64,000 nucleotides of DNA from Microscillaceae bacterium. Lineage in GTDB: Bacteria > Bacteroidota > Bacteroidia > Cytophagales > Microscillaceae. Positions 18,335 through 27,700 of the stretch are shown piece after piece. Each line of letters starts with the position of its first letter. The first letter of the stretch is position 1. Below the pieces are notes generated by a model. The model worked only from the letters and a program-made list of their open reading frames with translations, did no database searches and was not told the origin of the DNA. The position numbers were made by a program, and so were the translations under genes. The stretch is from NCBI GenBank assembly GCA_003483885.1, contig DMXI01000687.1, positions 6,805-70,804 of the forward strand, given 5' to 3'.

Positions 18335-18898
18335 TTACAGCAATAAAAATAAAAACACCAAAGGAAAGACTACTCCAGCCACCGCCAAAATGTACCCTCT
18401 CTTTCGAAAGCTATTTTTGCCTCGAGTAATAAACATCCCTGTGATGGCAATCGTCAGCATGGCTAAGCCAAAAATATCGGAATACCATATCCAGCTAGCA
18501 TTGGTACGTTGGTGCAAATCAGCCATTTCGCCTAGTACCACTCTACGTTTAAACATATTGAGCTGCCCCTTGCCCGTTTTTAGATCAATTTTAGCTCTTC
18601 CTTTCTGGTAACGTATCTCTAGTTGTTGTTCTTTGTCACGGATGCGAAAGTTGTCTAATTGACCATCCATCTTATATTTTTTGGAAATTTCGGTGACCAG
18701 TCTTTTATCAATTTTTTTGGCGTCTTTGGGCAGGGTTACTTGCATTGGAATTTCCTGATAAGTAAAACGCCTTACGTTCCAATCTCGACGATGGTTCAAT
18801 GCAATGCCTGAAATAGAAAAAGAAATAATCAATCCCACATAAAAATAGCCCAAATCGCGATGTAACCCACGATAAGTTAGCTTACGCTGCTTACTCAT
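18335..18898 (-). CDS. PepSY-associated transmembrane protein
   Basis: The 187-residue protein opens with KLTYRGLHRDLGYFYVGLIISFSISGIALNHR, the helix and His-containing motif of PepSY_TM-like proteins, has a central extracytoplasmic beta segment, then ADLHQRTNASWIWYSDIFGLAMLTIAITGMF and a third helix at the C-terminus. Proteins of this type often accompany iron/siderophore uptake or periplasmic electron-transfer systems; here its only same-strand neighbour is the OMP at 17484-18275. The conserved histidines in helices 1 and 2 could bind haem, which is inference. Confidence 0.82.
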   Translation of the reverse strand: MSKQRKLTYRGLHRDLGYFYVGLIISFSISGIALNHRRDWNVRRFTYQEIPMQVTLPKDAKKIDKRLVTEISKKYKMDGQLDNFRIRDKEQQLEIRYQKGRAKIDLKTGKGQLNMFKRRVVLGEMADLHQRTNASWIWYSDIFGLAMLTIAITGMFITRGKNSFRKRGYILAVAGVVFPLVFLFLLL

Positions 18899-19070
18899 AT
18901 TATTTAAATTCAGTCTAATTAAAAGTGCAATAAATGAGTTTTTGAGGGGATTTTCAAGGGAGAAAATGAAAAGGAGTTGTTAAAAAGAGTGAAGAGGTAT
19001 TGATTCCGTCATACAAATGACAAATTCTGGGATTTTAAACTAGTAATTTCACTTGCTAAATTGTACAAAC

Positions 19071-19523
19071 ATGAATATTCGCTACCAACAAGCCATTCTA
19101 GGAGATATCACCCATTTACTACCGCTGGTTGAAGCATTTTATGCACTGGAAAACATACCCTTTGATTCAAAAGCTACTTCCGAGGCACTGGAAGAATTTA
19201 TCCAAAACCCAAACTGGGGATATTTGTGGCTGATAAGGACTCATGAAAAACTGATTGGCTATTTGATTGTAGCTTTGGGTTATAGTCTAGAATTTAAAGG
19301 CAGGGATGCTTTTGTAGATGAAATATTCATTGTAAAAGATTATCGTGGTCAGGGTATAGGCTCAAAAGTGCTTGATTTTGTGGCTAATCATTGCCAAGCT
19401 CAAGGAATTAAGGCTTTTCACCTAGAGGTAGCCCGCTCTAATGAGGTGGCACAACGAACTTATGAAAAACTAGGATTTGAGAAACGCACAAACTATTTTT
19501 TGATGACTAAAGACCTTGGTTAA
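19071..19523 (+). CDS. GNAT-family N-acetyltransferase
   Basis: With ATG 19071 the protein is 150 residues, the normal size of a single GNAT domain. Motif A is VDEIFIVKDYRGQGIGSKVLDFV with the acetyl-CoA pyrophosphate loop RGQGIG, followed by FHLEVARSNEVAQRTYEKLGFEKR, the usual motif B. A TTG 18 nt upstream is in frame but less likely. The gene is followed after 30 nt by a nitrilase gene in the same direction, a probable operon. Substrate unknown. Confidence 0.9.
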   Translation: MNIRYQQAILGDITHLLPLVEAFYALENIPFDSKATSEALEEFIQNPNWGYLWLIRTHEKLIGYLIVALGYSLEFKGRDAFVDEIFIVKDYRGQGIGSKVLDFVANHCQAQGIKAFHLEVARSNEVAQRTYEKLGFEKRTNYFLMTKDLG

Positions 19524-19553
19524 TTATTCAAGAATATAATAATTGCTGAAATT

Positions 19554-20492
19554 ATGGATAAAATTAAAGTTGGAATTATACAGCACAGTTCGGTACACCA
19601 AAACTTAAAAGCAAGTGTAGAAAAATTAACCGATTTGCTGGCTCAAGCCGCTCGACAAGACATTCAAATGGTAGTGGTGGGTGAAGGGTGGCTTTCGGGC
19701 TATCCGGTTTGGTTTGATTATATTCCAGAAGCCGCGCTCTGGAACTACCCACCTACCAAAAAACTATATGCTCGTTTTCGCGAGAATAGTGTGGTGATTG
19801 ATGGCCCGGAAATGAAACATATTCGTGCTTTGGCCAAAAAATATGAGATGGTGCTCAGCCTGGGAATGAACGAAAGAGTAGAAAAAGGACTTGGCATAGG
19901 ATCAGTTTATAATAGTTTGGTGCTGATAGATGCTAATGGAGAAATTGTAAACCATCATCGCAAATTGGTGCCTACCTTTACCGAAAAGCTTGTGCATGCG
20001 CACGGAGATGCTGCTGGACTTAAAGCCGAAAACACCAAGGTAGGCAAAGTAGGTGGGCTGATTTGTTGGGAACATTGGATGCCATTGAACCGTCAGGCTT
20101 TGCATAATGATGCGGAACAAATTCACGTAGCAATGTGGCCCAATGTGCACGAAATGCACCAGGTAGCCAGCCGTCAATATGCTTTTGAAGGTCGCTGCTT
20201 TGTCTTGGCAGCAGGGCAAATGCTGAAAGCGAAGGATTTACCCTCTGAACTTACATTACCTGAAAACTTAGCAGCTAATCCTGAACAGTATGTGCTCAAA
20301 GGAGGTAGCTGTATCATTGCTCCGGATGGTCGATACATTGTAGCCCCAGTATTTGACAAAGAAGATATCATCACCGCAGAAATCAACCTGGAAGAGATGT
20401 ATTACGAAAAAATGACCTTAGATACTTCTGGGCACTATTACCGCCCAGACATCTTTAGTTTTTCGGTCAATCGTAAACGCCACGATTTTTAA
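19554..20492 (+). CDS. Nitrilase-superfamily carbon-nitrogen hydrolase
   Basis: The 312-residue enzyme shows the full catalytic triad of the superfamily: Glu44 in VVVGEGWLSGYP, Lys138 in HHRKLVPT and Cys171 in GGLICWEHWMP. The CWEHWMPL motif and total length are characteristic of the nitrilase branch (nitrile to carboxylic acid and ammonia) rather than amidases or carbamoylases. Cytoplasmic, expected to form spirals or oligomers. It lies 30 nt after the GNAT gene and ends in a shared bidirectional terminator. Natural substrate unknown. Confidence 0.9.
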   Translation: MDKIKVGIIQHSSVHQNLKASVEKLTDLLAQAARQDIQMVVVGEGWLSGYPVWFDYIPEAALWNYPPTKKLYARFRENSVVIDGPEMKHIRALAKKYEMVLSLGMNERVEKGLGIGSVYNSLVLIDANGEIVNHHRKLVPTFTEKLVHAHGDAAGLKAENTKVGKVGGLICWEHWMPLNRQALHNDAEQIHVAMWPNVHEMHQVASRQYAFEGRCFVLAAGQMLKAKDLPSELTLPENLAANPEQYVLKGGSCIIAPDGRYIVAPVFDKEDIITAEINLEEMYYEKMTLDTSGHYYRPDIFSFSVNRKRHDF

Positions 20493-20504
20493 CGATAAGG
20501 TTCT

Positions 20505-20539
20505 AAAACACCAAAGTTCGCCTCAAACTTTGGTGTTTT
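20505..20539. terminator. Bidirectional terminator between nitrilase and MATE genes
   Basis: A perfect 14 bp stem (AAAACACCAAAGTT / AACTTTGGTGTTTT) with a 7 nt loop supplies A/T tracts for both directions. It overlaps the last codons of the convergent MATE gene, which stops at 20523. Confidence 0.88.
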
Positions 20540-21902
20540 TGGCAATAACCGAAGTATTGTAAAATTGGCCCTTCAATAAAAGGGTATAAACACCCACTAC
20601 TGTAAAAGTTAACACCTCGGCCAGGGGTTTTACCAGCCAAATGGCCTGAATAGCCCAACCTAAAATATCGGAGAACAACCACAGAAAAAGAAATACCAAG
20701 CCTAAACCTCTGGCAATATTCATAACAGAAGTAAGGGTAGCTTTTCGGATAGATTGTAAATAAAGCGACAATACATTGTTGATCCCAATGCCTAAAAACA
20801 AGTAGAAATATAGTTGAATACCTGGATTGGCAATGGCGTAAAAAGCTTGTTCAGCATTTCTGGAAAAGACCAAGAGTAAGTAATGCCCTCCTAAATGCCC
20901 TAAAATAATGGTAAGTAGCCCCAAACCCAGACTAAAAAACAATCCAAAGCGTAGAAAGGCCAGTACTCGTTGTGGTTTGCCTGCGCCCATATTAAAAGCC
21001 ATCAATGGCTGAAGAGCAATGGTAACTCCAGCAAAAAAACGGAAAAATATAAAGCTCAAATAGTTGATGATCCCAAAAGAAGCTACCGCATGTTTGCCAA
21101 ACTGTATCATGTATTGATTGATGAGTATAAAACCAACCGCAAATGCTAATTCAGAGGCAAAAGATGGGAAACCAAGTTCAAAAACTCGTTTCCAACCAGA
21201 TAATTTAAAAGAAAGGTGAAAGCCTTTAAAGGTAAGGTTGTTTTTTGATTGATAAATGTAGAAGCCTATGTAGCCTAAAGAAAACATCAACGCAATGCCA
21301 GTGGCGATAGCGGCTCCTGCTACTCCCCACTTAAGCTCTAAGACAAACCAAACATCGAGAATAATATTGACAATGGCACCTAACATAGTAGCATTTCGGC
21401 TAACTTTAGGCGCTCGATCGTTGTTGGTAAACCCTCCCCAAAGTACTCTTAGTAAAAACACTGGTACCCAAAGTAACGACCAAAAGGCATAGTCATAGGT
21501 GTATTGATAAATCTTGGCCTGTTCACCACCAGCCAGCAATTTTGTGACCCAAGGCGCTAACCAAGGCGAAGAAAACGCGATGAGTGCTCCCAATGCAATG
21601 GTAATAGTACTGGTAAACTGAAATACTTGCTGGGCTTTGGTTGGATTTTTTGCCCCTATGTATTGAGAAAATAATATCCCTCCACCCACCATGAGCATCA
21701 GCTCAATGGCAATGAATACAATTAGTACTGGAGCATATAAACCAATGGCTGCCACCCCTTCTTTACCCACCATGGCACCTAAAATGACTCCATCTACTAT
21801 TTGGTGTACAGTTACCGATAACATAGAAACTACCGCCGGAAAATAATAGGCAAAAAATAGCTTACGAATGGGGGCATGTCCCAAATCTTCTGTCTGAACC
21901 AT
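20523..21902 (-). CDS. MATE-family multidrug/Na+ efflux transporter
   Basis: The 459-residue protein has about 12 hydrophobic helices in two homologous halves. The first half contains the HQIVDGVILGAMVGKEGVAAIGL region typical of MatE domains, and the second half contains FAVGFILINQYMIQFGKHAVASFGI and LQPLMAFNMGAGKPQRV. Such pumps export cationic compounds using Na+ or H+ gradients. The start at ATG 21902 gives an N-terminal LGHAPIRKLFF stretch, as in many Bacteroidota MATE proteins. Monocistronic, with the shared terminator at its end. Confidence 0.93.
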   Translation of the reverse strand: MVQTEDLGHAPIRKLFFAYYFPAVVSMLSVTVHQIVDGVILGAMVGKEGVAAIGLYAPVLIVFIAIELMLMVGGGILFSQYIGAKNPTKAQQVFQFTSTITIALGALIAFSSPWLAPWVTKLLAGGEQAKIYQYTYDYAFWSLLWVPVFLLRVLWGGFTNNDRAPKVSRNATMLGAIVNIILDVWFVLELKWGVAGAAIATGIALMFSLGYIGFYIYQSKNNLTFKGFHLSFKLSGWKRVFELGFPSFASELAFAVGFILINQYMIQFGKHAVASFGIINYLSFIFFRFFAGVTIALQPLMAFNMGAGKPQRVLAFLRFGLFFSLGLGLLTIILGHLGGHYLLLVFSRNAEQAFYAIANPGIQLYFYLFLGIGINNVLSLYLQSIRKATLTSVMNIARGLGLVFLFLWLFSDILGWAIQAIWLVKPLAEVLTFTVVGVYTLLLKGQFYNTSVIAKNTKV

Positions 21903-22056
21903 AAGAATAAAATGATGAAGAGTGTAAGGTTGGAAAAACGGCCTGCAAAGGAAACAAACTATAGGCTGATTGTCAAATGATTTTGCTAATTAAATGCTAA
22001 TGTGCTTATTTTGAAGAATTACCCAAAAGAACTGTTTAATACTTTAAATATAATTT

Positions 22057-22593
22057 ATGAAAACAAAGGTGTATTTTGCAATGATGGCCCTGCTTGTATT
22101 GGCGGCCTGTGGCAGTGGAGAGGTGAAAACAGAAAAGATTTCCATTGAAGGAAATCAAAAGAAAATGCAGGCTTTGGCCAAGGAGTTTCCTTCTTTTAAG
22201 AATATCATTATGCTTGAACTGAAAAAAGCGCAAGATAAGATTAACCAAGCCAACAAAATTTCTAACGCCAAAGAAAAAGCGAGTTTGCTTTCAGAAGCCA
22301 ATATTATTCTAGAGGCTCCGTTTATCGAGAAATTACCTGCACTAAAAAAAGAATTGGCAGAAGTGCAGGACAAACAGAAGAAAGTACAACGTATGACGCT
22401 GAATGCCAAGCAAAAGCAGCAGGCAGAAAAAATTATGGAAGAAGCCAATAACATTATCGTGGAGGTAAATGGCATTTTATCTAAAGGAGTAGCCAGCGCC
22501 GAAGAAGCCAATGACTTATTGGTAGAAAAATCGAGTAGTTTGCGTTCTGCTTCTTCAGCCTTGTCACGCTTACTTGGTGGCAACGCTAAATAA
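22057..22593 (+). CDS. Small helical lipoprotein
   Basis: The 178-residue protein has a clean lipoprotein signal with lipobox LAAC (Cys20). The mature part is almost wholly alpha-helical and charged (Lys/Glu/Ala-rich), predicted to form a helical hairpin or coiled coil. No family is recognised. It lies 142 nt upstream of the large coiled-coil gene in the same direction but is separated from it by a terminator, so it is probably expressed on its own. Confidence 0.75.
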   Translation: MKTKVYFAMMALLVLAACGSGEVKTEKISIEGNQKKMQALAKEFPSFKNIIMLELKKAQDKINQANKISNAKEKASLLSEANIILEAPFIEKLPALKKELAEVQDKQKKVQRMTLNAKQKQQAEKIMEEANNIIVEVNGILSKGVASAEEANDLLVEKSSSLRSASSALSRLLGGNAK

Positions 22594-22615
22594 GAACATT
22601 CAATCATTATTTTAT

Positions 22616-22645
22616 AAGCCCGGCTCCTGTGAGTTGGGCTTTTTT
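22616..22645 (+). terminator. Rho-independent terminator of the lipoprotein gene
   Basis: AAGCCC / GGGCTT stem with an inner CTC / GAG pairing begins 23 nt after the stop and runs into six T residues. Confidence 0.75.
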
Positions 22646-22735
22646 GTGCTTACAATATTTTTATTTGGCACATCCTAAAATCCAAAAAATCCGTTATCTT
22701 AGAGTATCAAACCAATGATCAAAAACCAATAAATT

Positions 22736-24142
22736 ATGAGTGGAGAAAAGAGAGCGCCCATTTTTATGATGCAAGAAGACTTAATGTGGCATTTGCAGGA
22801 AATGGAAGAGCAGGCAATGGAAGAAGAACGCTGGCATGCGTCCTTACGCAATGCTCGTTGGCATCGTCGCCGAGAGCAAGACGAATACGAAAGAGAAAGG
22901 CAAGAGCGTAATTCAGCTCATCGGGAGTTGCTGGAAAACCTCAATAGTGGGCTGCACCAGATGGAAGATGAATATTTGAGGCAACAAGAACAGCTTCAAA
23001 CTTTGCAGCTAAGAGAAGTCGAGCTTCAGGGCGAAATTAATAACCTAAAAGAACGCACTGAGGAAGAACTTAAGAAACAACGTGATGAATATACCCGATT
23101 AGTTACCCAAAACCGTGAACAAATCAACCAGGTAAAAAACCAAGTAGCCAATATTTTACAGCGCGAAGCAGCCAATCAACAAAGCGCTCAACTGCTCATC
23201 GAGGATTTAGAAAAACTTATTGGTCATACCGAAGCCAATCTCCCCCACGCAAAATTTGCTCCTGGTCAATTAGAAAAAGTACGCCGCCAAGTAGAAGCCG
23301 CCAAAACTCATATAGAAAACGCTCCTCAAACCGCCATTGCCACTGGGCAACAAGCCTACTTTGATTTAGTAGACCTGCGGGAAGAAGTGCTTGAAAAAGA
23401 AGCCGAATTTAATCTATGGCTAGACAATACCTTGGAAGCAATGCGGGCCTTGTTTGAATCTATTGCGCAAAACCGTAATATTACCCTCAAAGTAGACGAA
23501 GATGAGCTGGCCGAAAAAGAGGTAGATTTTTGGACAAGAGGCGCTTATCAGGCTTTAGAAGATCAAGTAGAAGCCTTGAAAAAAGAACTGGAAGAAAATC
23601 GCAAGACCATTAGTCTGGAACGTATCAAGGAAATTTTGGCTGAGGTAGAAACCTTACAAAAACGCCAAAGAGAATTGTTGAAAGAAGCGGTAGAACGGGT
23701 GATTTCTTCGCAAGCTCGCGCCGAAATTGGGGATGTAATTGTAGAAACTCTAGAAAAGGAAGGTTTTACGCTGGAAGAAAGTGGTTATGAGCAATCGGAT
23801 GAGCGTAATACTTACCTGATTAAAGTAGTAAACCGGGCTGGAACCGAAGTAGTAGCCGCAGTAGTCCCCGATGATGCCACCAATACCAATACGGTTTCGG
23901 TGAATACTTTTGACAAAAACGTTTTGAGCGATCAGGTAACGGGTGAACGGTTTGAAGGCATTCGTAAAGCCTTGGTCGAAGCAGGATTGCAAGTAGGGCA
24001 AACGGTTTGCGAAGATGCGCCCTTGAAAGAGCTTTATGACATTGATGAAATTCTGAAAGAACAAGGAGAGGGCATTCCTAAAAATGTATTAGAAAAGGCG
24101 GAAATGCTGAATGGACAAAGTGCTAAAGAAGCTAGAAGCTAA
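22736..24142 (+). CDS. Long coiled-coil protein with small C-terminal domain
   Basis: The 468-residue cytoplasmic protein has no signal peptide. Residues about 10-130 are an extreme Glu/Arg/Gln/Trp-rich coiled coil, 130-330 continue as helical segments, and 330-440 form a compact alpha/beta domain (IVETLEKEGFTLEESGYE, TYLIKVVNRAGTEVVAAVVPD, GERFEGIRKALVEAGLQVG). No database family comes to mind. Downstream, in the same direction, lies the double-AAA/trypsin gene, but a 633 bp repeat element intervenes. A scaffold or substrate adaptor for that ATPase is a reasonable guess, nothing more. Confidence 0.7.
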   Translation: MSGEKRAPIFMMQEDLMWHLQEMEEQAMEEERWHASLRNARWHRRREQDEYERERQERNSAHRELLENLNSGLHQMEDEYLRQQEQLQTLQLREVELQGEINNLKERTEEELKKQRDEYTRLVTQNREQINQVKNQVANILQREAANQQSAQLLIEDLEKLIGHTEANLPHAKFAPGQLEKVRRQVEAAKTHIENAPQTAIATGQQAYFDLVDLREEVLEKEAEFNLWLDNTLEAMRALFESIAQNRNITLKVDEDELAEKEVDFWTRGAYQALEDQVEALKKELEENRKTISLERIKEILAEVETLQKRQRELLKEAVERVISSQARAEIGDVIVETLEKEGFTLEESGYEQSDERNTYLIKVVNRAGTEVVAAVVPDDATNTNTVSVNTFDKNVLSDQVTGERFEGIRKALVEAGLQVGQTVCEDAPLKELYDIDEILKEQGEGIPKNVLEKAEMLNGQSAKEARS

Positions 24143-24303
24143 ATGGTTTCATTAAACCAGACATTTATTTTAAACCTGTCACCACCATAGCCGTCAGATT
24201 AAAACACAAATCCCTGGTAAACAGTATTTTATAATACACCAAGTTGCTCTTTCAGATTTGTAGTTCAGTCATCTGACTTTGAATAGTTACAATTCACCCG
24301 CAG

Positions 24304-24335
24304 TTTTTGGGTCTTACCGAAGGGAGACCCAAAAA
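24304..24335. terminator. Hairpin A of the palindromic element (terminator-like)
   Basis: A perfect 11 bp stem (TTTTTGGGTCT / AGACCCAAAAA) with 10 nt loop TACCGAAGGG. Flanking A and T tracts make it a possible bidirectional terminator, which would isolate the AAA/trypsin gene from the upstream coiled-coil transcript. Confidence 0.6.
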
Positions 24336-24401
24336 AGCCACTCAATAGCTGGAAGTCGTTTTATCGCAAAATAAGCGTGGTTTCCAAAAGCGGTTTTATC
24401 A

Positions 24402-24431
24402 CCTTTGGTCTCCTTTCAGTAAGACCAAAGG
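24402..24431. repeat. Hairpin B, inverted copy of hairpin A
   Basis: A perfect 10 bp stem (CCTTTGGTCT / AGACCAAAGG) with 10 nt loop CCTTTCAGTA, whose reverse complement nearly equals the loop and inner stem of hairpin A. Compensatory differences in the stems keep both folds intact. Confidence 0.65.
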
Positions 24432-24509
24432 CCCGAAATAATGAAAGATTAAGTGACTACACTAGTTATCTGTTTGGGATTTTTAATCTGGAACGGCGAC
24501 TTAACCTGA

Positions 24510-24602
24510 CGGTTATGGTGGGGACACTATAATTTCCTAAAACTCTGGGGCAATCACACCATCGGCCGTGTCCTCACGGTCAACTTTAGCTACAATGTTT
24601 AG
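24510..24602 (+). pseudogene. Possible remnant of an outer-membrane protein C-terminus
   Basis: Thirty codons after an in-frame TGA read ...WGNHTIGRVLTVNFSYNV and stop at TAG 24600-24602. The last nine residues resemble the closing beta strand of TonB-type receptors or porins. It lies inside the palindromic element, overlapping the right inverted-repeat arm. Too short for certainty. Confidence 0.2.
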
Positions 24603-24775
24603 CAGTATGAACTTATTCATAAGAATGCCTCACTTCAGTTTGAGTCATTCTACTAAAACCAGACATTTATTTTGAACCTGTCACTAAAATTTGGGCATTG
24701 GGTATGATTGTTTTAATTTGTCAGTCATATACCCAATGCTTCTTTGTTTCTAAACGCAAAATCTAAGCTCTCAAA

Positions 24776-27700
24776 ATGTCCATCAAACGAATCACTTCTA
24801 AACTAAGCCTTGATCAAACAGGCACTTTTATTATTGTATACGGACAGGTACTTGCCGAAGAATTTATTGATGAAGATTTAACGCTGTGTGATGTAGATCA
24901 AATCTTTTGGAAATATCTCAAGCAGCAAGGTTTTGAGCGCATTGTATATTTTGATATTGCTCGTCGTTTGTTTTGCTATGATCAACGTTCGTTTGAACTC
25001 TGCCGCCCCGAAGGCAGCAATACCTCTTCTGAAGAAGCCACTCAAGAAGCTGCTGCTTCTCCTCAAGAAACACATAAATCAGGCACCAACAATCGACCAC
25101 TAGGTCGCCGAAGTGTATTTCGCCGCAGACAACAAGCTCGTAACCAAGCTACTCCCCGACCTCTTAGTCAGCAATCACCCGATGGTTATTATCAGTTGCC
25201 CATTACCGCCGATACCCTCGCCGTGCAAACCTTGGATGCCCTGATCAAAGAAAAAGACATTAAAACGGCGCTGATCTTTAATCAATTTGAGAAAACAGCT
25301 TTGTCCAGAATTGCTGGAAATCAACTATTCAATTACTTAACCCATTGGGTAAACCTACCTTCTAGCCTGGGAAACAAATGCTTTTTGATTTTTCAAAGTG
25401 CTACCGAAGAACAATTGTACGAAAGTACTCGAGATTACCCCACCATGCGCAACTTGGTGTCTAATGCCCAAAACAACACTGGACTACACAGCATGCTGTA
25501 TATGAGCAATCCGATGAAGGATGAACTGGCACGCCTGCTCCAGAGGGTACGTTTGAGAAATAATTTGCAGGTACATTGGTCAGGGTTAGACAAGATGTTG
25601 CGTTGGATAGAGGCCGAAAATAAACCTTTGAAACACTGGGCCATCAACTTTAGAAAACTCAAAGAGCTGAGCTATGAACAGGTAAAGTACGAATTGATTG
25701 CTCACGGCAAAAATGTGGATGAACGTCCTGGCTCAGAGCGTTTAGAGGAACTCATTGGGTTAGAAAATGTAAAAGAGCAAGTAAAGAAACACATTGCCCT
25801 TATTAAAGCCACCCGAAAGAATCCTCAATTGGCCAAAAACCGCCGTTTGCACTTGGTGCTGCAAGGGAATCCAGGTACCGGAAAGACCACAGTGGCTCGT
25901 TTGATTGCGGAAATTTATCGTGATGCAGGGGTACTGGAAAGAGGGCATTTGGTAGAAACCGAGCGTAAAGGGCTGGTAGCTGAGTATGTGGGGCAAACTT
26001 CTCCTAAAACTGATCGAGTATGTCAAGAAGCATTGGATGGGGTGTTGTTTATAGATGAAGTGTACAACCTCAAACAGCACGAAAACGACACTTTTGGTCA
26101 AGAAGCCATAGATACCTTGATGAAGTTTATGGAAGACGAAAAAGATCGTCTATGTGTAATTATGGCAGGGTATAACAAAGAGATTAGCGAGTTTTTAGAG
26201 TCCAATCCTGGACTACAACGCAGGGTTGGGGTACGGGTAGATTTTGAAGATTATCGCCCTGAAGAACTTAAGAAAATTTTTGACCTCAAGGCCCGCCAAA
26301 TGGGGGTAAAAATCGCCGATGAACTGCAAAAAACGTTGACCAATATTTTTGTCAATATTTATGAAAGACGTGATGAAAAGTTTGGCAATGCCAGTGAAGC
26401 CGAAAAACTCTTGCAAGGGCTCATCGAAAACCACATTATTCGCTGCGAAATGAATGGGTTGGATTTTACCCAAGAAGTCATTCAAATTGTTGATATCCCC
26501 AAGGCTTACGAAGACATGGCCGAGCTAGGGCAAACGGAGGCGAAAATAGATGAAGCTTTGGCCGAGCTTCGTGGAATGATTGGGCTTAAATCGGTCAAAG
26601 AGCTGGTGCAAAGCATTGTCAACCGTATTCGCTACAACCAAAAATTGATTCAAAAAGCCATTATTGACAAAGGTGACCAAATCAGTTTACATTTGGTATT
26701 TACCGGAAACCCTGGTACGGGAAAAACTACCGTAGCCCGAATCATTGGAAAAACCTTTAAAGCATTGGGGGTGGTAAAAAAAGGGCACGTAGTAGAAGTG
26801 CAACGAGCCGATTTGGTGGCAGGTTATGTGGGACAAACCGCTATTAAGACTCGAGAAGTGATCGAGACAGCCTTGGATGGCATTTTATTCATTGACGAGG
26901 CGTATACCCTTACCCGATCGTCGGGGGGTGGCGATACCACCGATTATGGTCAAGAAGCAGTAAATACTTTATTGGCTATGATGGAAAACCACCGCGATCG
27001 CCTGGTGGTAATTGCGGCTGGTTATCCTGAAGAAATGAAGCAGTTCATTGAAAGCAATCCTGGGTTGCAATCTCGCTTTACAAACTATTTACAGTTTGAA
27101 GATTATGTGGTGGATGATTTGTGGCTTATTTTCCAAAAAATTGCGCAGGACAAAAAGTATCGGGTGGATTTAGAAGCCGAATCTAAGGTAAAAGACTATT
27201 TTGAATACTTACGAGCCACCAAGCAAGGCCGCAATTTTGGCAATGGCCGCGAAGCACGTAATCTTTATGCCCAAGCATTGAGTCTGCATGAGCAACGTAT
27301 TTTGCCCAAGATGGATCATTTATCCCACGAAGAGATTTTAACCATCAAAGCTGACGATATTCCAGTACCGCCCGAGGATTTTGTAAAACCTAGTGAGGTA
27401 AAACCGAAAAAACGTGAAAAAGTAAAGATTCCTTTGCCCACTCTAGAGCCCCACGACTTGAAAGCCCCTGAAGGCTTATTGAATTGCTTAGGATTTATCG
27501 ATGTAGCTACTCATTCGGGGCAAGATGGTAGCGGCTCAGGGTTTGTCATTAGTCCAGAAGGGCATATATTGACTTGTCATCATGTGGTAGAAAACGCTAA
27601 GAAAGTTACTTTCCGTTTTGAAGATACCGAACAAACGATTGAAGCGAAGGTAATATTCTCGGATAAAAGAAGTGATTTGGCTTTGATAAAAATTGACCCT

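Larger units (their letters stand above)
24154..24684. repeat. About 530 bp palindromic/direct-repeat element between the coiled-coil and AAA genes
   Basis: A 29 bp direct repeat with one mismatch bounds the element (24154-24182 and 24656-24684; core ACATTTATTTT). Inside, a 25 bp inverted repeat with 3 mismatches (24178-24202 and 24501-24525; core CACCATA..CGTCAG) encloses two hairpins that are themselves inverted copies of one another (24304-24335 and 24402-24431). No open frame of note is present. The nested symmetry suggests a non-autonomous mobile element or the remains of an inverted duplication. Confidence 0.7.
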
